Below are positions 10,408 to 21,880 of a stretch of 64,000 nucleotides of DNA, piece after piece (the first letter of the stretch is position 1; the number at the start of each line of letters is the position of its first letter). Both the position numbers and the translations under genes were made by a program. Under the pieces are notes generated by a model. The model searched no databases and was not told where the DNA came from. It saw nothing but the letters and a program-made list of their open reading frames with translations. This DNA is from Neopestalotiopsis rosae (lineage: Eukaryota; Ascomycota; Sordariomycetes; Amphisphaeriales; Sporocadaceae). The stretch is taken from NCBI GenBank assembly GCA_023078685.1, contig JALGAS010000002.1, positions 6,572,001 to 6,636,000 of the forward strand, written 5' to 3'.

Positions 10408-12156
10408 ATGTCTGACTCTACTGTCGCTACCGTTGCTGCAGCCATCGCCGAGGCATGGCAGCAAAACAAGAAGAGCCTCAGTCACCCCAACAACCCACGA
10501 TTTGTGGAGCATAATTCACCACCCATACATCACAATAACCTCAAATTTGACTACAAGCAATTGAAGCTGGATCAAAACTCGTCGGCTGGCATGTACGTGG
10601 CAGATGAATTTGAAAAATCCCATGGCCATCCAGCATCACCTAAAGACCTGGAGACTTTATTGACTCTCAAGTATACGGTCGAGATAATCGGAGATCCTCT
10701 CACTACTGCTGGCCGGCCTCTCTACATTGCACTACACAGAGGTAGTGGACCACCGACAGATACAGAGACCAGTATGGATCCAGAAGATGTCACCAAAACC
10801 AATGACCGTTATTGGAAGGAGATGGCGTCCTCGTACAGAGGTGCTATTCGATCGGGTGTATGGATCTCAGCTCGAGGCATTGGTGACAGCGATGATATGC
10901 ATTTCACCGGAGCTAATTACGTTCTCATCGAGAGGCTCATCGAAAACATGATCGTTTTTGGCGCGCTGGACAAGCGCACTACGAGTCCCGTTGCCATCAA
11001 TCCCAACAAGGTATACTTGGTCGGATTCTCTGCCGGAGGTGATGGAGTCTACCACCTAGCTCCGCGCCTCGCACAACGCTTCGCGGCGGTCAACATGGGT
11101 GGTGGGCATCCAGGCTCGGTAATTCTGGGCTCTGATGTAACATCCCCTCCTCTTAGAGCGAAAACGATTCTGAGGAATCTGGCCAACACTCCAATCTGCC
11201 TACAAGTCGGTGAGAAGGACAAGTATCTCGACCGTAGTCAGCTTGTAGCTCAGAGCGCAATGGATCTCAACATGGTGAAAGCTTACTACACCAACGTCTT
11301 CCGAGGGCAAAAGAATTCTGTTTACGATTACTGTGTCAATATCCACCCGACAAATCCCGACCCGCAAGACGGTGATTTGTACGAACATAGACACAAGCAC
11401 TGGGAAGAAGTCAACTTCAGTTGGTCAAATCCAATGAAGGACAGAGGCACACAACCTGTCATAGACGACTACGCAACTTGGAGGACTACGTGGGCAAACG
11501 ACATGCCCAGTTCATTTGGGACAACTCAAAGAAAAACAAATGCCATAGACTGGCTCGATAGCAAAACGCGCCAACCATTGCCCGAAGCCATAGTTTGGGA
11601 CCTATCGCAAGGAGGTACGGCTGACGACCAATTCAACCACAAAGTCTTCGAGGCTTTATCTGCAAATGGAACTCAGAACTACTGGCTGGACGTCAGCGGC
11701 AAGCCAGCCGGAGACTTCGGGTCCCTGATAGAAGCTAGAATCGAAAAGGAAACGAGCACCATCTATGTGACCTCTGCTGGCAAGTATCTACGTATCTTGT
11801 TGCGACCGGAAATGGTCCGCGACATGTCGAAAGTAAAAGTCCAAATCAAAATTGGATGCCAGGTCCAGACACTCGGCCCGTACAATCTTGGCTGGAATCA
11901 GGCCGTCATCAACCAGACCTTAGCTAGGAATGATCCAAATTTGATCTTTAGCTCAGACATTGTCATGACCTTGGACGGCAAGATCTGGCAAGGAACAACA
12001 AGCTCCCCAGGAACAACAAGCTCCCCAGGAACAACAGACTCAGGAGCAACAGACAAACCAGGAGCAACAGACGAACCAGGAGCAATAGACGAACCAGGAG
12101 CAACAGACAACCCAGGAGCTCCAGAAATCTCAGGACGCATGAAGTCTATGCTATGA
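10408..12156 (+). CDS. Alpha/beta hydrolase with hexapeptide-repeat tail, 582 aa
   Basis: Single exon. The nucleophile elbow GFSAGG places the likely catalytic Ser at residue 208. LHRGSG (~110) may form the oxyanion loop. VGEKDKYLDR (~270) and HRHKHW (~330) are candidates for the acid and the His. This arrangement suits an esterase/dienelactone-hydrolase or peptidase-like hydrolase; substrate unknown. A second domain (~400-525) is less clear, with short beta-rich phrases such as NYWLDVSGKPAG. Residues 529-569 are seven imperfect copies of a Gly-(Ala/Thr)-(Thr/Ile)-x-x-Pro unit, and then the protein ends. There is no signal peptide, so it is probably intracellular. The gene stands alone between two gene-poor stretches. 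Catalytic type is fairly sure; function is not. Confidence 0.75.
   Translation: MSDSTVATVAAAIAEAWQQNKKSLSHPNNPRFVEHNSPPIHHNNLKFDYKQLKLDQNSSAGMYVADEFEKSHGHPASPKDLETLLTLKYTVEIIGDPLTTAGRPLYIALHRGSGPPTDTETSMDPEDVTKTNDRYWKEMASSYRGAIRSGVWISARGIGDSDDMHFTGANYVLIERLIENMIVFGALDKRTTSPVAINPNKVYLVGFSAGGDGVYHLAPRLAQRFAAVNMGGGHPGSVILGSDVTSPPLRAKTILRNLANTPICLQVGEKDKYLDRSQLVAQSAMDLNMVKAYYTNVFRGQKNSVYDYCVNIHPTNPDPQDGDLYEHRHKHWEEVNFSWSNPMKDRGTQPVIDDYATWRTTWANDMPSSFGTTQRKTNAIDWLDSKTRQPLPEAIVWDLSQGGTADDQFNHKVFEALSANGTQNYWLDVSGKPAGDFGSLIEARIEKETSTIYVTSAGKYLRILLRPEMVRDMSKVKVQIKIGCQVQTLGPYNLGWNQAVINQTLARNDPNLIFSSDIVMTLDGKIWQGTTSSPGTTSSPGTTDSGATDKPGATDEPGAIDEPGATDNPGAPEISGRMKSML
11992..12114 (+). repeat. 18-base minisatellite inside the hydrolase gene
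   Basis: Seven in-frame copies of an 18-base unit (one copy is 15 bases) coding for GTTSSP, GTTSSP, GTTDS, GATDKP, GATDEP, GAIDEP and GATDNP. The first two units are identical and the others drift at codons 4-5. The repeat lies at the extreme C-terminus after the folded part. Confidence 0.85.
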
Positions 12157-13154
12157 TCAGATATACCTCGAATCAATTCTTTTGATCTCGACTTCCTCGC
12201 TGGAATATCGCAGCATAAGCCTTGCATTACTGTAGAAAGAGGGCGCATCAAATCCCTTTGTCCGCAATGACTCTGAACCGGTCATGAGCATCGGCTCAAA
12301 TCTGGTGTGCATATCTATGTTGGATTGGGATTAAGATGGAGACGCAGGAAAATGAATGTGCACGCAATACGTCCTCGAGATATCAAGGAATTACGAGAAC
12401 CATTCATCGGTCGTATCAGGGGCCTTACAAGTAATGTACCAAGCTGCACAAAGGCTTTTTCTACGTCGACCGGACAGTTGTCTCAGTATTTCTATGGCAG
12501 TTAGATAGTTTGTAATGTCCACAACACTCCTTCATCATGGTTTCTTGTTTTATGCATTTGACTTCATCATTGATGGATGATGATTCTCTATAGACCATGG
12601 AAATATTGATCAAATAAAGCATGTACAGATGCAAGCCAATTCCTATTCTGAACCAAAAAAGGCTGCGATTTGCGTAACTACAGTAAGAAGAGCATTCTGG
12701 CCCGCATGCGCAAAAGAAAAATCCACGTCTTGGATGTCCAAAATAATATGTTCCAAAGTAAACTCCTTTTTCGCTCCCAGTTCAATACTACTAGAAACCA
12801 CGAAAGTCCAATGCTGGCTGTAATCGATATTCACTTGGATCTTGGGGCCTTTGGACTATACTAAACCAATACTATCTAACCCTGGTCGGTCCAAAGGGCA
12901 AGTGCAATACGTAGCGTGGGGTTTCTAGCGTCCAGTGGGGTAAACGAGTTGTAGGTGGGCTAGGTGGGCTTCGTTATCGCTGTGCCACCATCCGCCCTTT
13001 CACTCTTCATTTGTCACGACTTCATAGACAAACATCTTTTGTTCAGGACCGGACACTCGGGTTTTCCTCCTGCTTTTCTCGAGTCGCCAAAAGCTGCCCA
13101 TACTCCAACGCTCGCGACCAGGCGCCGCCAACAGCCAGACATTCCCCCTTCGAA
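12157..13154. other. Intergenic, hydrolase 3' side and UBC7 promoter
   Basis: 998 bases with only short chance frames. The left part is AT-rich. The last ~150 bases before the UBC7 start are pyrimidine-rich (CCGCCCTTTCACTCTTCATT) and are probably its leader. No RNA gene seen. Confidence 0.4.
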
Positions 13155-13739
13155 ATGGCGTCGACCGCCCACCGCCGGCTCCTTCAGGAGTACCGCGCGC
13201 TCACCAATAACCCGCCCGACGGCATCACGGCAGGGCCCGTGTCGGAAGACGACCTGCTGCACTGGGAAGCGCTCATCCAGGGACCCGAGGGAACTCCCTT
13301 TGAGGGTGGCGTCTTTCCAGCCGAGCTCAAGTTCCCCAAGGACTACCCTCTTGCGCCCCCGAGCATGAAGTTCCTCGGCGAGATCTTTCACCCGAATGGT
13401 AAGAATAGAACATCTGCCCCTCGCTTGCGACTGGGCGACACTGGTGAACAGAATGGATTGGGGCTAACCTGACTTGTTGCAACAGTCTACCCGAGCGGAC
13501 TGGTCTGCATATCGATCCTCCACCCGCCAGGCGACGACCCGAACCACTACGAGCATGCGTCAGAGCGGTGGAGCCCCATCCAGAGCGTCGAGAAGATTCT
13601 CATCTCCGTCATGAGCATGCTGGCCGAGCCCAACGACGAGTCGCCCGCCAACGTCGAGGCCGCCAAGATGTGGCGCAACCAGCGCGCCGAGTACGAAAAG
13701 AAGGTCCGCGACGGCGTGCGCAGGATGCTGGGTCTATAG
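13155..13739 (+). CDS. UBC7: Ubiquitin-conjugating enzyme E2 Ubc7 (UBE2G2 type)
   Basis: Exons 13155-13398 and 13486-13739 (87-base intron, GTAAGA ... GCAACAG) give 165 aa, the same length as budding-yeast Ubc7. The UBC fold is complete: [30 protein letters not shown] at 79-81 and catalytic Cys89 in [17 protein letters not shown]. The acidic insertion after the active-site Cys ([16 protein letters not shown]) separates the Ubc7/G2 group from other E2s. [17 protein letters not shown] follows. Ubc7 charges ubiquitin for ER-associated degradation and acts at the ER membrane with Cue1- and Hrd1-type partners. Upstream in-frame codons from 13011 are not needed: the ATG at 13155 gives the usual N-terminus. 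Confidence 0.95.
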
Positions 13740-14182
13740 TCTGGAAGCAAGGCGTGAGGCTCGGGAAAGGTAACAGAGGAAGACATCATTTCACAGCTCT
13801 AACAACAACTTGCGATGGGACACAGGAATCGCTCTTGTTCATGGGCGTGGCACTATTACAACGGTATAAATCACCATGCGTGGAACATGCACAATAGGAG
13901 GGATGATTTAGGGCCAAACTCTAATGCACTGAGAAGAAGATAGAATTGCAAGAGCAAAGGGGGTATCTCATTCATGATTTAGCAAAAATGCATAGCAAGG
14001 CGTTTGTTCACCTTTTACATGGTCCCACAACGTGGACTCTTTCTCTCTCCTTCTATCATTCATTCATAGCCGGGCTCGACTGGAGGAGCTCACAGGCCAA
14101 CTCAAGCATTCCCCCAATCTATTGTAAGATCCCAAAAAGAACCCGCATGCTTCGAAGCACGAAGCGCAAGCGACGCCTCTCT
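13740..14182. other. Convergent 3' region, UBC7 / sugar transporter
   Basis: 443 bases between two converging stop codons. Nothing beyond short chance frames is visible, so this is presumably the two 3' UTRs. Confidence 0.45.
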
Positions 14183-15959
14183 CTAGAGGTCACGTCCAAG
14201 AACACCACCACTACGAGCCTTTTCAGTATCAGGCGAAGGCTGGCCGTCGCTAGGGTAGTCGACGTGGCCGACGTGGGCCTTGTGCTCGTCCGTCTTCTCG
14301 TACTCGATGAGCAGCTCGCCGTTCTTGCCGTAGCGGCGGGGCTCGCGGCGGGCGACGCCGACGACGCTCAGCCAGCCCTGGGCCCCGGGGGCCTTGTGGA
14401 AGATGGTGTCCATCTCCTCGAGCGAGCGGTACGCCGTCTCGGGGTAGAAGAAGTAGACGGACGGCACCATGAAGGCGTTGATGACGGCGAATATTGTGTA
14501 CGTGTTGTAGCTGATGGAGTCAAAGGCGATTGGCGTGATCATGACGACCAGGAAGTTGAAGATCCAGTTGGCTAGAGAAAGGAAAAATTCAGGTTAGCTG
14601 GGTTTCTTGCGTCTTTAGGAGAAAGCTCAATTTGGTATGTATCAAAAAACTTACCAGAAGTCGACAGGGCGTTGGCGGGCGCTCTGATTCTCAGCGGCAC
14701 AATCTCGGCCGGGTACAGCCAAGTCATGCCGAGCCAGCCAACGGCAAAGAAGCTGTTGAAGACAAAGAGGAACACAATGGCGGCAATCTGGCAGCTCGAG
14801 TTGTCGGGCTGCGAGTTGACGCCGGCCAGGACGGCCATGGTGGCGGCCTGGCCGGCGGCGCCAAAGAGCATGAGCTTTCGGCGGCCGACGCGCTCGACGA
14901 GGAAGACGGCGGGCCAGGAGGCGAGGAAGTACTCGGTGCCGTTCAGGGCCGCCAGCAGCCTGGACATGAAGGAGGACATGCCGAGCCCCGAGTAGATGAC
15001 GGGGGCGTAGTAGGTGATGAGGTTGATGCCGCTGATCTGCTGAAACATTTGGTTCGTGTAGGCCAGCACGGTGCGGTGGAAGTTGCGCTCCTTGCCCATG
15101 GTGAAAAGGTCGGCAAAGGACCCCTTGCTCATCTCGACGACGGCGTCCTTGATGGCCATGAACTCGTTCTCGACCTCCTTGTCGTGGATGTCGGTATCGG
15201 CCAGCGCGGCCAGGACCTCGCGCGCGTCGTCCTCGCGGCCCTTGAGGATGAGCCAGCGCGGGGACTCGGGCAGGCCCCAGATGGTGGACAGGATGATGAT
15301 GCAAAAGACGATCTGGAAGGCGAGGGGCGTCCGCCAGGCCACGGTACCGTCGAGGAAGCTGAAGCCCAGGTCGATCCAGTATGAAATCATGATGCCGCAA
15401 GAGATGAGGGCGCCCTCGATCATGACGAGCTTGCCGCGCTTGTGCGCCCGCGAGGTCTCGGACTGCCAGGTCGGAATGGTCGAGGTGTTGCCGCCGTTGC
15501 CCAGGCCCGTGATGATGCGCCCGACGATGAGGTGCGGCAGCGTCGTGGCCGAGGCCTGCAGGATGGCGCCCACGACCATGATGGAGGTGCCGAGCATGAT
15601 CATGCGCTTGCGGCCGAGGGGGTTGCCAATGAAGATGGTGATGACGGCACCAAGGAAACAGCCTAGGTTGTAGGCGGCCACGGCGATGCCCTGGTTGGTC
15701 GCGCGCGTTGACTCCAGCGCTCTGTCGATGCCCTCTTCATCCGGGTTGATGTCGGGGAATACCGAGAGGAATTGGGTCATGGTAAGAATACCTCCCATTA
15801 CACCCTGATCTGTTGAAAGGTCAGTCATCTATGTTTTCAATGTCTCACATAGTTCTCCGTGGTAAACTTACCATAACCAAACAGTAAAAAGTCACAGCCT
15901 GCAATGATACCGACGGCATAGTTGAGGGCTTTGCCCCGTAGGCCAAAGTACTTCTTCAT
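14183..15959 (-). CDS. MFS sugar transporter, 543 aa
   Basis: Three exons (minus strand): 15872-15959, 14655-15809 and 14183-14571. The major facilitator sugar-porter pattern is clear: FLLFGYDQGVMGGIL in TM1, GNPLGRKRM between TM2 and TM3, GRIITGLGNGG, WRTPLAFQ, the PESPRWL signature after TM6, QQISGINLITYYAPVI in TM7, VERVGRRKLMLFG between TM8 and TM9, and YPAEIVPLRIRAPANA in TM10. Twelve membrane segments are expected, with both ends cytosolic. The C-terminal tail (~80 residues) is hydrophilic and Gly-rich. It probably imports a monosaccharide or polyol by proton symport at the plasma membrane; the substrate cannot be read from the sequence. Introns 1 and 2 follow the TM1 GYD motif and TM10, respectively. 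GC content is high, producing long antisense frames that are not genes. Confidence 0.9.
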
Positions 15960-18506
15960 GGTTGCGCAATGTCAGATGGCAACTATGAGTCTGTCTCTCA
16001 TGCGATGAACAAGCACGACAAGCACAAAACACCAAGAGAGTGATTGTAGAGAGTGTGTAAAGAGGAATCGTCTCCAGCTCGGGGCCGACGAGAGCGCGGA
16101 CGACGACGAGTATTTGTATCTATGCGAACGAGCAGCAATAATGTCTCTCACTCGCTTCTTCTTCTTCCTCGTACAAAACTCCGTCATAATTCATCGCGGT
16201 CCATGGATGCGCCAAGGCTCCTGACCGTTCAACTAGCCCTTGGCTAGCAGTATAATTTACGGAAAGCATGCATGTCGATCTCTTCTCACATCATGCCGAA
16301 ACACACACCTACACCTGAGCCTTTCCGATAGAAAACTGCTCTGATCCAATCTACGCCTTTACGAAAGCCAACCTCATGTTTGCCCACCGATGATGAGCAG
16401 CTATGATTGGGAGAATGGGTGCATATTGTGGGAATCACTAGATCCACAAATCTTTAATCCGTCTGCAACTCCTTGCTTGGATTCCATGGTTCGGGATGGG
16501 GCCCCGCTGTGCACGTTTTCCAATTTGTACGTCTCGTCCGATTTCTCTTTAATTTTTTCTTTTGTCGAGGCTGCCGATGCTAGGATGGATGACCGACTTT
16601 TTGTCTTACGACGAACAGGGAATGGTTTCTTACAAGTTCCCGATGGTGATCGGATCCGCAGCGCTATTTGCCGACTCGCCATTCTACAGAGCCTCAATGT
16701 AGAGTCCAGTAAAACGTGGGGGGTCAAGCTCAGCACAATGGTGCTCAAAGCAATAACAATACGACTTCTCAAAACACTCCCAAGAGACTCATGCACTATA
16801 GTAAGGTAGACATGTGAGAAGTTGCATTAATGCTAAGCACTGGTCTCTTTCATCTTGAGCCTCGTTCTGCCCAAATCGAATTTGACCCAAAGATTCTGAA
16901 TCAAGAGGATCGAAACCCATGTGCTCTTGTTCAGATATCCACTTTTGGGGCTCTTTCGGGTTGCCTGATCAGGAAACCCGGCCGAAGCTATGCGCGGCCG
17001 GTCATATCGTGACTGACGTCATGGTTACTCGAATTTAATTCTCTCGTTCTTGCAGACAGCTGACAGTCAACCACAGAACTTGACCGACCTGACGAGCCCT
17101 CGAGCCTGATTAGCTGGCTGGCTGAAGGCCTGGGGTTGGGCGAACCACAAAAAAAATCGAAATCGCGGAGAGTCAAAGCGGGCTTTCTGGGGGAGGAGGA
17201 GAAAAGAACCGGGTCACCGGCGTGTTTCTCGGTGTCTCTTCACCCACAGTCCTGAGTCTTGTCGACTGCATGCCGCAGCTGCCCCCGTATCCAAGTGGTA
17301 GGATTTCAACCCACACGACACGCGACAAATCGCCAGTCATTGGGTACTCGGCTTCGGCGCGTGAGTCATGAGATTAAAGCAATACCACTCGTCATATACA
17401 CGTACGTATAGTACTCGGATGCTGTTCTGTTTCCCTCCCTTGCGGGTATGGGGAAATATAGGGCCGGCGAACGGTCGCCCGGGACAGGGATGTAATTGCG
17501 ACGGGTGTCATCGGATCGGATCTTGCCAACGACGCGTCTCGCGCGCACAAATCTATGAGTACTTGAAGATGAATATACATAGCTGCCCAATTCTTCCCGC
17601 AAATACGTGACCAGAATCTGAGTTGCTTCACTGGGTCATGAAAAGGTCAAGTCTATATTAGTCTCAAGGAGGAAAGGGAAGCAGACTTTCCACAGATTGT
17701 GTGTTGATCGAATGTTGACTTGGATACCAGATGGCAGAGATATAGAAAAGATAATGCGTGTCTCGAAGCCGGCAGTAGACCATCTGGCCCCAAATGTTCT
17801 ATCGACAGACGATCAAGCCTTGTTGGTTTTCTTCGTAATAAATTCCCATTAGGTGGTAGTAAAACGACTGTGGTGTCTCTTTCTACCGAGGTTAGGAGCC
17901 ATGACCAGAGTGACAGTAACAGAAGTGCCAATCTCTATTCAGGCATGGAAACTGTATCGTTCGGGATCCAGCTCTCCGATTGAGAGATGGAACTGCAAAA
18001 TCTTCTTGTACCTCGTTTTTTGACATCAATGCACTCAACACTATAACGAGCAATAGTAAATGACTTCTGTAATATTCGTCTTTTCCTCTCGCAATCGAGA
18101 ACCTGGCACCGGGACATATCAAACTACTAACGTAGATTAATTGCATACGCCAATCTGGAAGGCCTGGGAAGGAGATAAAGCAATTGTGTGCACTCTCCAG
18201 GTACATGTTCTTCAGGTACGAAGAAGCGATGAGAGACTGAGACACATCAAATCTTCGATTAATTTGCAATGTATAACAAGATCCAGACTTACTCAATTTT
18301 CAAGAAATTTTTCATATCGCCTATTACTTCTTCAACATCGGTCTTGGAAGAAAATTGTGTCTCGCTATAATGTTCAAACCCAGCAGGCTTCTTGCGTGCT
18401 GTCTATACTTGTTGGCTATCTTGATTTATTTTTAATCATACGTTCATCATATTGACCCAAGGTAGAAACAAAAAATTCATCATCAGATAAACACCCCCGA
18501 CCGGCT
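15960..18506. other. Gene-poor 2.5-kb stretch between transporter promoter and auxilin 3' end
   Basis: Only short frames are present (the longest, 16390-16809, has no recognisable feature and an antisense twin). The part next to 15960 must hold the transporter promoter. A perfect TGACGTCA lies at 17014-17021, about 1 kb upstream of the transporter start. No RNA gene or mobile element recognised. Confidence 0.4.
17014..17021. promoter_or_regulatory. Perfect CRE palindrome TGACGTCA
   Basis: The 8-base palindrome is the consensus for CRE/ATF-type bZIP factors. It lies about 1.05 kb upstream of the sugar transporter ATG and 1.5 kb from the auxilin stop, so if it is used the transporter is the only nearby start. 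One copy only; a chance match is quite possible. Confidence 0.3.
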
Positions 18507-21327
18507 CTATAGGCCGTTCTCGGCCTTGAACTTGTCCCAACTCTCATTCAACGTTGCAAAGACGGTAGCTGCAATCAGCTTGACCTCTGTGCTGGCATCT
18601 TGCGGAAGCTGTATATCAAAGTTAGCAAGATTCGCCCTTTTATTCCAGGCTGAGCACAAGGAGAAAACTTACCTTGTCGGGATGGGTCTTGGCAATGGCC
18701 TTCATGTAATGAATCTTGACGCGGTTCGCCATGACGAGCTCATGAAGACCGACCTTTTTCCAACCGCTGTTCTCCCAGAGCACCGAGTCGAGACTGCCAA
18801 TCAGTGCGCGCAGGTTGTCTCTCTTGCCATCCCTCCATGCTGCGATACGAGCATCAACCTTTTCGCTGAGTGCGAATTTCTCGTCATCAGCTGCCTCGGC
18901 GGCCTTATTGGCATCACGCAGTCTCTTGACTGCTTCCGAGTCCTTCTGAGGCGCCAGCCTTGCGCTCGCGGGAGGCTTCGGTCGAGGTGCTTGCGCGGGC
19001 CGAGGTGTCGGCTTGGGCTTGGGGGCCAGAGCCTTTTGGCATCTTTGGCGGCCGGCAATCGCAGATGCGCCACCAACTCCTGCTTCAACGCAGAGTTGCC
19101 ACACATTGCCAGCATCAGACCATTTCTCCATCTGCTCGAGCGCTTCCGCTTTCCGGCTGAGAGCCTTGCCGTAGAGATCCTTCATGTCCCTCTGCTCGCC
19201 ATCTCCAAGAGCAACCTTTTCGCCTTCGCCGCGAGATGGTCCAATAATCGAGATTGCCGCATCTGCGTCGTCCACGGCCTGTTTAGGATTACCAGTCTTC
19301 AACGCAGTGAGGGAACGGTTGGTCAGAAGCACAATACAGAGAGGATGTGTCTGCGGAACGCCTCTCAGCGAGTTCGTGTAGGCGGTATGGGCAGCATCAA
19401 AATCGCCGCGCTTGAAATGAGCCGTTCCGTCGAGGCGTTGGCGTGTTGATGCCTGCAGAGTGGCTGGAGCAAGGCTAGGAATCTGCCTCGTTGGCACTGG
19501 CTGTCTGGGGGTGATACTTCGTGAGACGGGTTGACTAGACGGTTTCGTGAGAGCTGGCGAAGGTTGATTCGATCTTTGGGGCGGCGGCTTGGCGGCGGCG
19601 ACAGGGGCGGTAGTGCTGAACAGGTCGACTTCGGGCTCCGGAGGAGCTTGGGGTTGCGGTGTGGTCTTCTTTCTCCTGGCTGGGCTGACGTAGGCTTGGG
19701 CACTTTGCTCTTCTACCAACTGCTTGTTAAGACGGGCCTTGGGGTCCATTGATGGCTGTGACTGTTGCCACTTGGGTGCTGCAGGTGACTGCGCTGCGGG
19801 CCGGCTTGGCAAAGCTGGTGATCGATCCCTGGGATAGTCTTGCCTCGAGTCCTGAGGAAATGATGGTTCTCTTGATGGACGAGGGGCATGTCTTTCTGGT
19901 CTGCCACCAGAGTCAAGCATCATTGCCTCATCGGTCGCCGACGCTGATTGCCTTTCCCGCGGCTGAGGTCTCTCTTGTTGTGCAGATCTCATCCATTTGG
20001 GTTGGTTGGGATCTCCGCCTTCTTGATTGAAATCCGCAACCGCTTTTTGGACTTGCTTTTGGCCTTGCTTCCACAGGGAGTTTGCTGTCTTGAAGAAGCT
20101 GGTGCCCATGGCTGCTGCTTTCTGAGAAAAGTCACCATTGCCTGCTGCCGGCGATCGACTATCGCCTCGCGGTGGCAGATCTGGATTCTCCTCCCTCATC
20201 CAAGCAGGACTAGCGTTGTTTCTTGAGCGTCCGCCGTCCTCGCGAGCACGAGTCCTCTCAGCAGGGGAATCTCTCGAAGGCTGTTTCTCCTTTCTTGCTG
20301 TTCTGTGCGCATCATCCAAGAGCCAGCCCACAGCGGCTTGAACGTTCAAGCCGCCGCCACTTTCGGTCAGACCTCTTCGAGCGTTTTCAGGGGTGAATCC
20401 CATGTCGACCAATTCCGCCACTGCCTTGTCAAACGGATCATCCACTCTCGATCGTTGAGGTACTTCTGGCTCGGAATCACTATCGGAGTCTTCAATCGGC
20501 TTTCCAGGCTCTGGCTTTGGTTGCGCAGCTTGCGCCTGGCGACGAACTTCCTCCACGGGCTTTCCGAGGTCGCCAAGGAAATCATCATCTGCGGTTTGAA
20601 CAGGTGCTGGGGTCGCCCGTTGTGGACCCTTGGGTTTGAGATCGTTCAAACCAAATGGATCATCGTCGTCGCCAAAGTCGCCGCCGCCCGATGTCTGTGG
20701 CACCGTCCAGGCGCTTGCGCTGCTCAAGTCCAGTCTCGCGGCACTGGCTGGGGTGCTCTTTCCAGATGTTGGCTGTATAGGCGGAGGGTAGTGGCTCGCA
20801 TTATCGACCTTGGTGTTCCGGTTGAAAGCTGCAAAGAGGTCGTCGTCGTCGTCTTGTGCCTTTTTCGCAGCCGGTGCCCCTATTCCTGGACCCGCTAAAG
20901 GTACAGATACAGCGGGCGACGCCGTTCGCGATGCCCCAGCGGAGCCTAGATTGTCCCAGTTTGCGCTTCCATAGTTTGCTTGCATCTGCTTCATCTGCGC
21001 CTCGGCTTTCCTCCTCTTCTCTGCCTCCAGCTGCTCCTGCCGTTCGCGCAAGCTGAGGTTCGCATTGCTCTTGGCCCCGCCAAAGTTGACGAGATTGCTA
21101 AAGCTGTCGCCGGCGGGCTTTGAGGCCGTTGCTTTCAAGGCATTCAGACCGGAACCTTGGGCGGAGAGTGAGAGTGGCGTGTTGCGGCCAGAGACCTGAG
21201 GAGGCGGCGTCGGCTGAAGGCTCGGATAGAAGGTATTCTGGTTCATACCCAACGGGGTTGTCGTCTTCGGGGCACCACCCTTGGCGGGGTTGGTCGAAGA
21301 CCAGTCGAGTCCTGCCAAATCGTCCAT
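18507..21327 (-). CDS. SWA2: Auxilin-like clathrin-uncoating factor (UBA-TPR-J)
   Basis: Exons 18673-21327 and 18507-18608 (minus strand) give 918 aa. The N-terminal half is disordered with clathrin/adaptor-type acidic motifs (DDLFAAF, DDPFGLNDL, DDDFLGDL) and a charged helix near 95-118. A UBA domain lies at ~298-339 (ELVDMGFTPENARRGL ... AAVGWLLDD). TPRs follow at ~630-770 (GTAHFKRGDFDAAHTAYTNSL, LLTNRSLTALKTGNPKQAV). The J domain is at the C-terminus: MKAIAKTHPDK with HPD at 882-884, then LPQDASTEVKLIAATVF and ESWDKFKAENGL. Swa2/auxilin recruits Hsp70 to strip clathrin from vesicles. The single intron falls directly after HPDK, so exon 2 supplies the last J-domain helix. The domain order matches fungal Swa2. 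Confidence 0.93.
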
Positions 21328-21842
21328 TGTCGCAGGCCAATCACTAGTATCTTATCATCATTGAGTTGGAGTGGTGTTTGCAATGGCAGTTATTAGAATG
21401 TAGTAGCTGGGTTGCCCACAAGAAGACCATACAGGCCGACACGCGACAAACGTGGGGGACGTTGTATGGTGCAAGCACATGTGGCTTGACGTCGGAGGTG
21501 TGGCTAGCTTGATTATTACGTAAGTACTCAGTATGCTCTGCTGGAGCTCCGAGAGTCCACACTATACAACTACCTCGCAATGACTGTACAATATTGGACG
21601 ATACTAGCAAGTTTTCATTCTGCAATGAGTATCTGATTAATGATTTTAATGGTGAAAAAGTGGATGGAGTTTTCTTCGCCATTTTTTCTATCCCAATTGA
21701 TGTCAACATGATGGACAGTCAGATGAATGATGGACTAAGTCAATTGTAGCCTCAAATTTGGAAGCATGAGAATGACACTTGACATACGCGCATAATTATA
21801 CACGGCACACAACACAATTGACCAAATGTGTCTTTTTTTCTT

Positions 21843-21843
<1 letters not shown>

Positions 21844-21879
<36 letters not shown>
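21844..21879 (+). repeat. Poly-C homopolymer of about 36 bases
   Basis: An uninterrupted run of C preceded by TTTTTTTCTTT. It lies ~500 bases upstream of the auxilin start. Such runs are rare in fungal DNA and are prone to length error in sequencing. Confidence 0.9.

Positions 21880-21880
<1 letters not shown>

Noticed and set aside
14632..15673. Long plus-strand frames opposite the sugar transporter (up to 250 codons)
   Set aside because: They are shadows caused by high GC3 in the transporter; their translations are low-complexity and lack any domain, while the minus strand gives a perfect MFS protein.
16390..16809. 139-codon plus-strand frame
   Set aside because: It has an equally long antisense frame, no family features and no supporting splice context.
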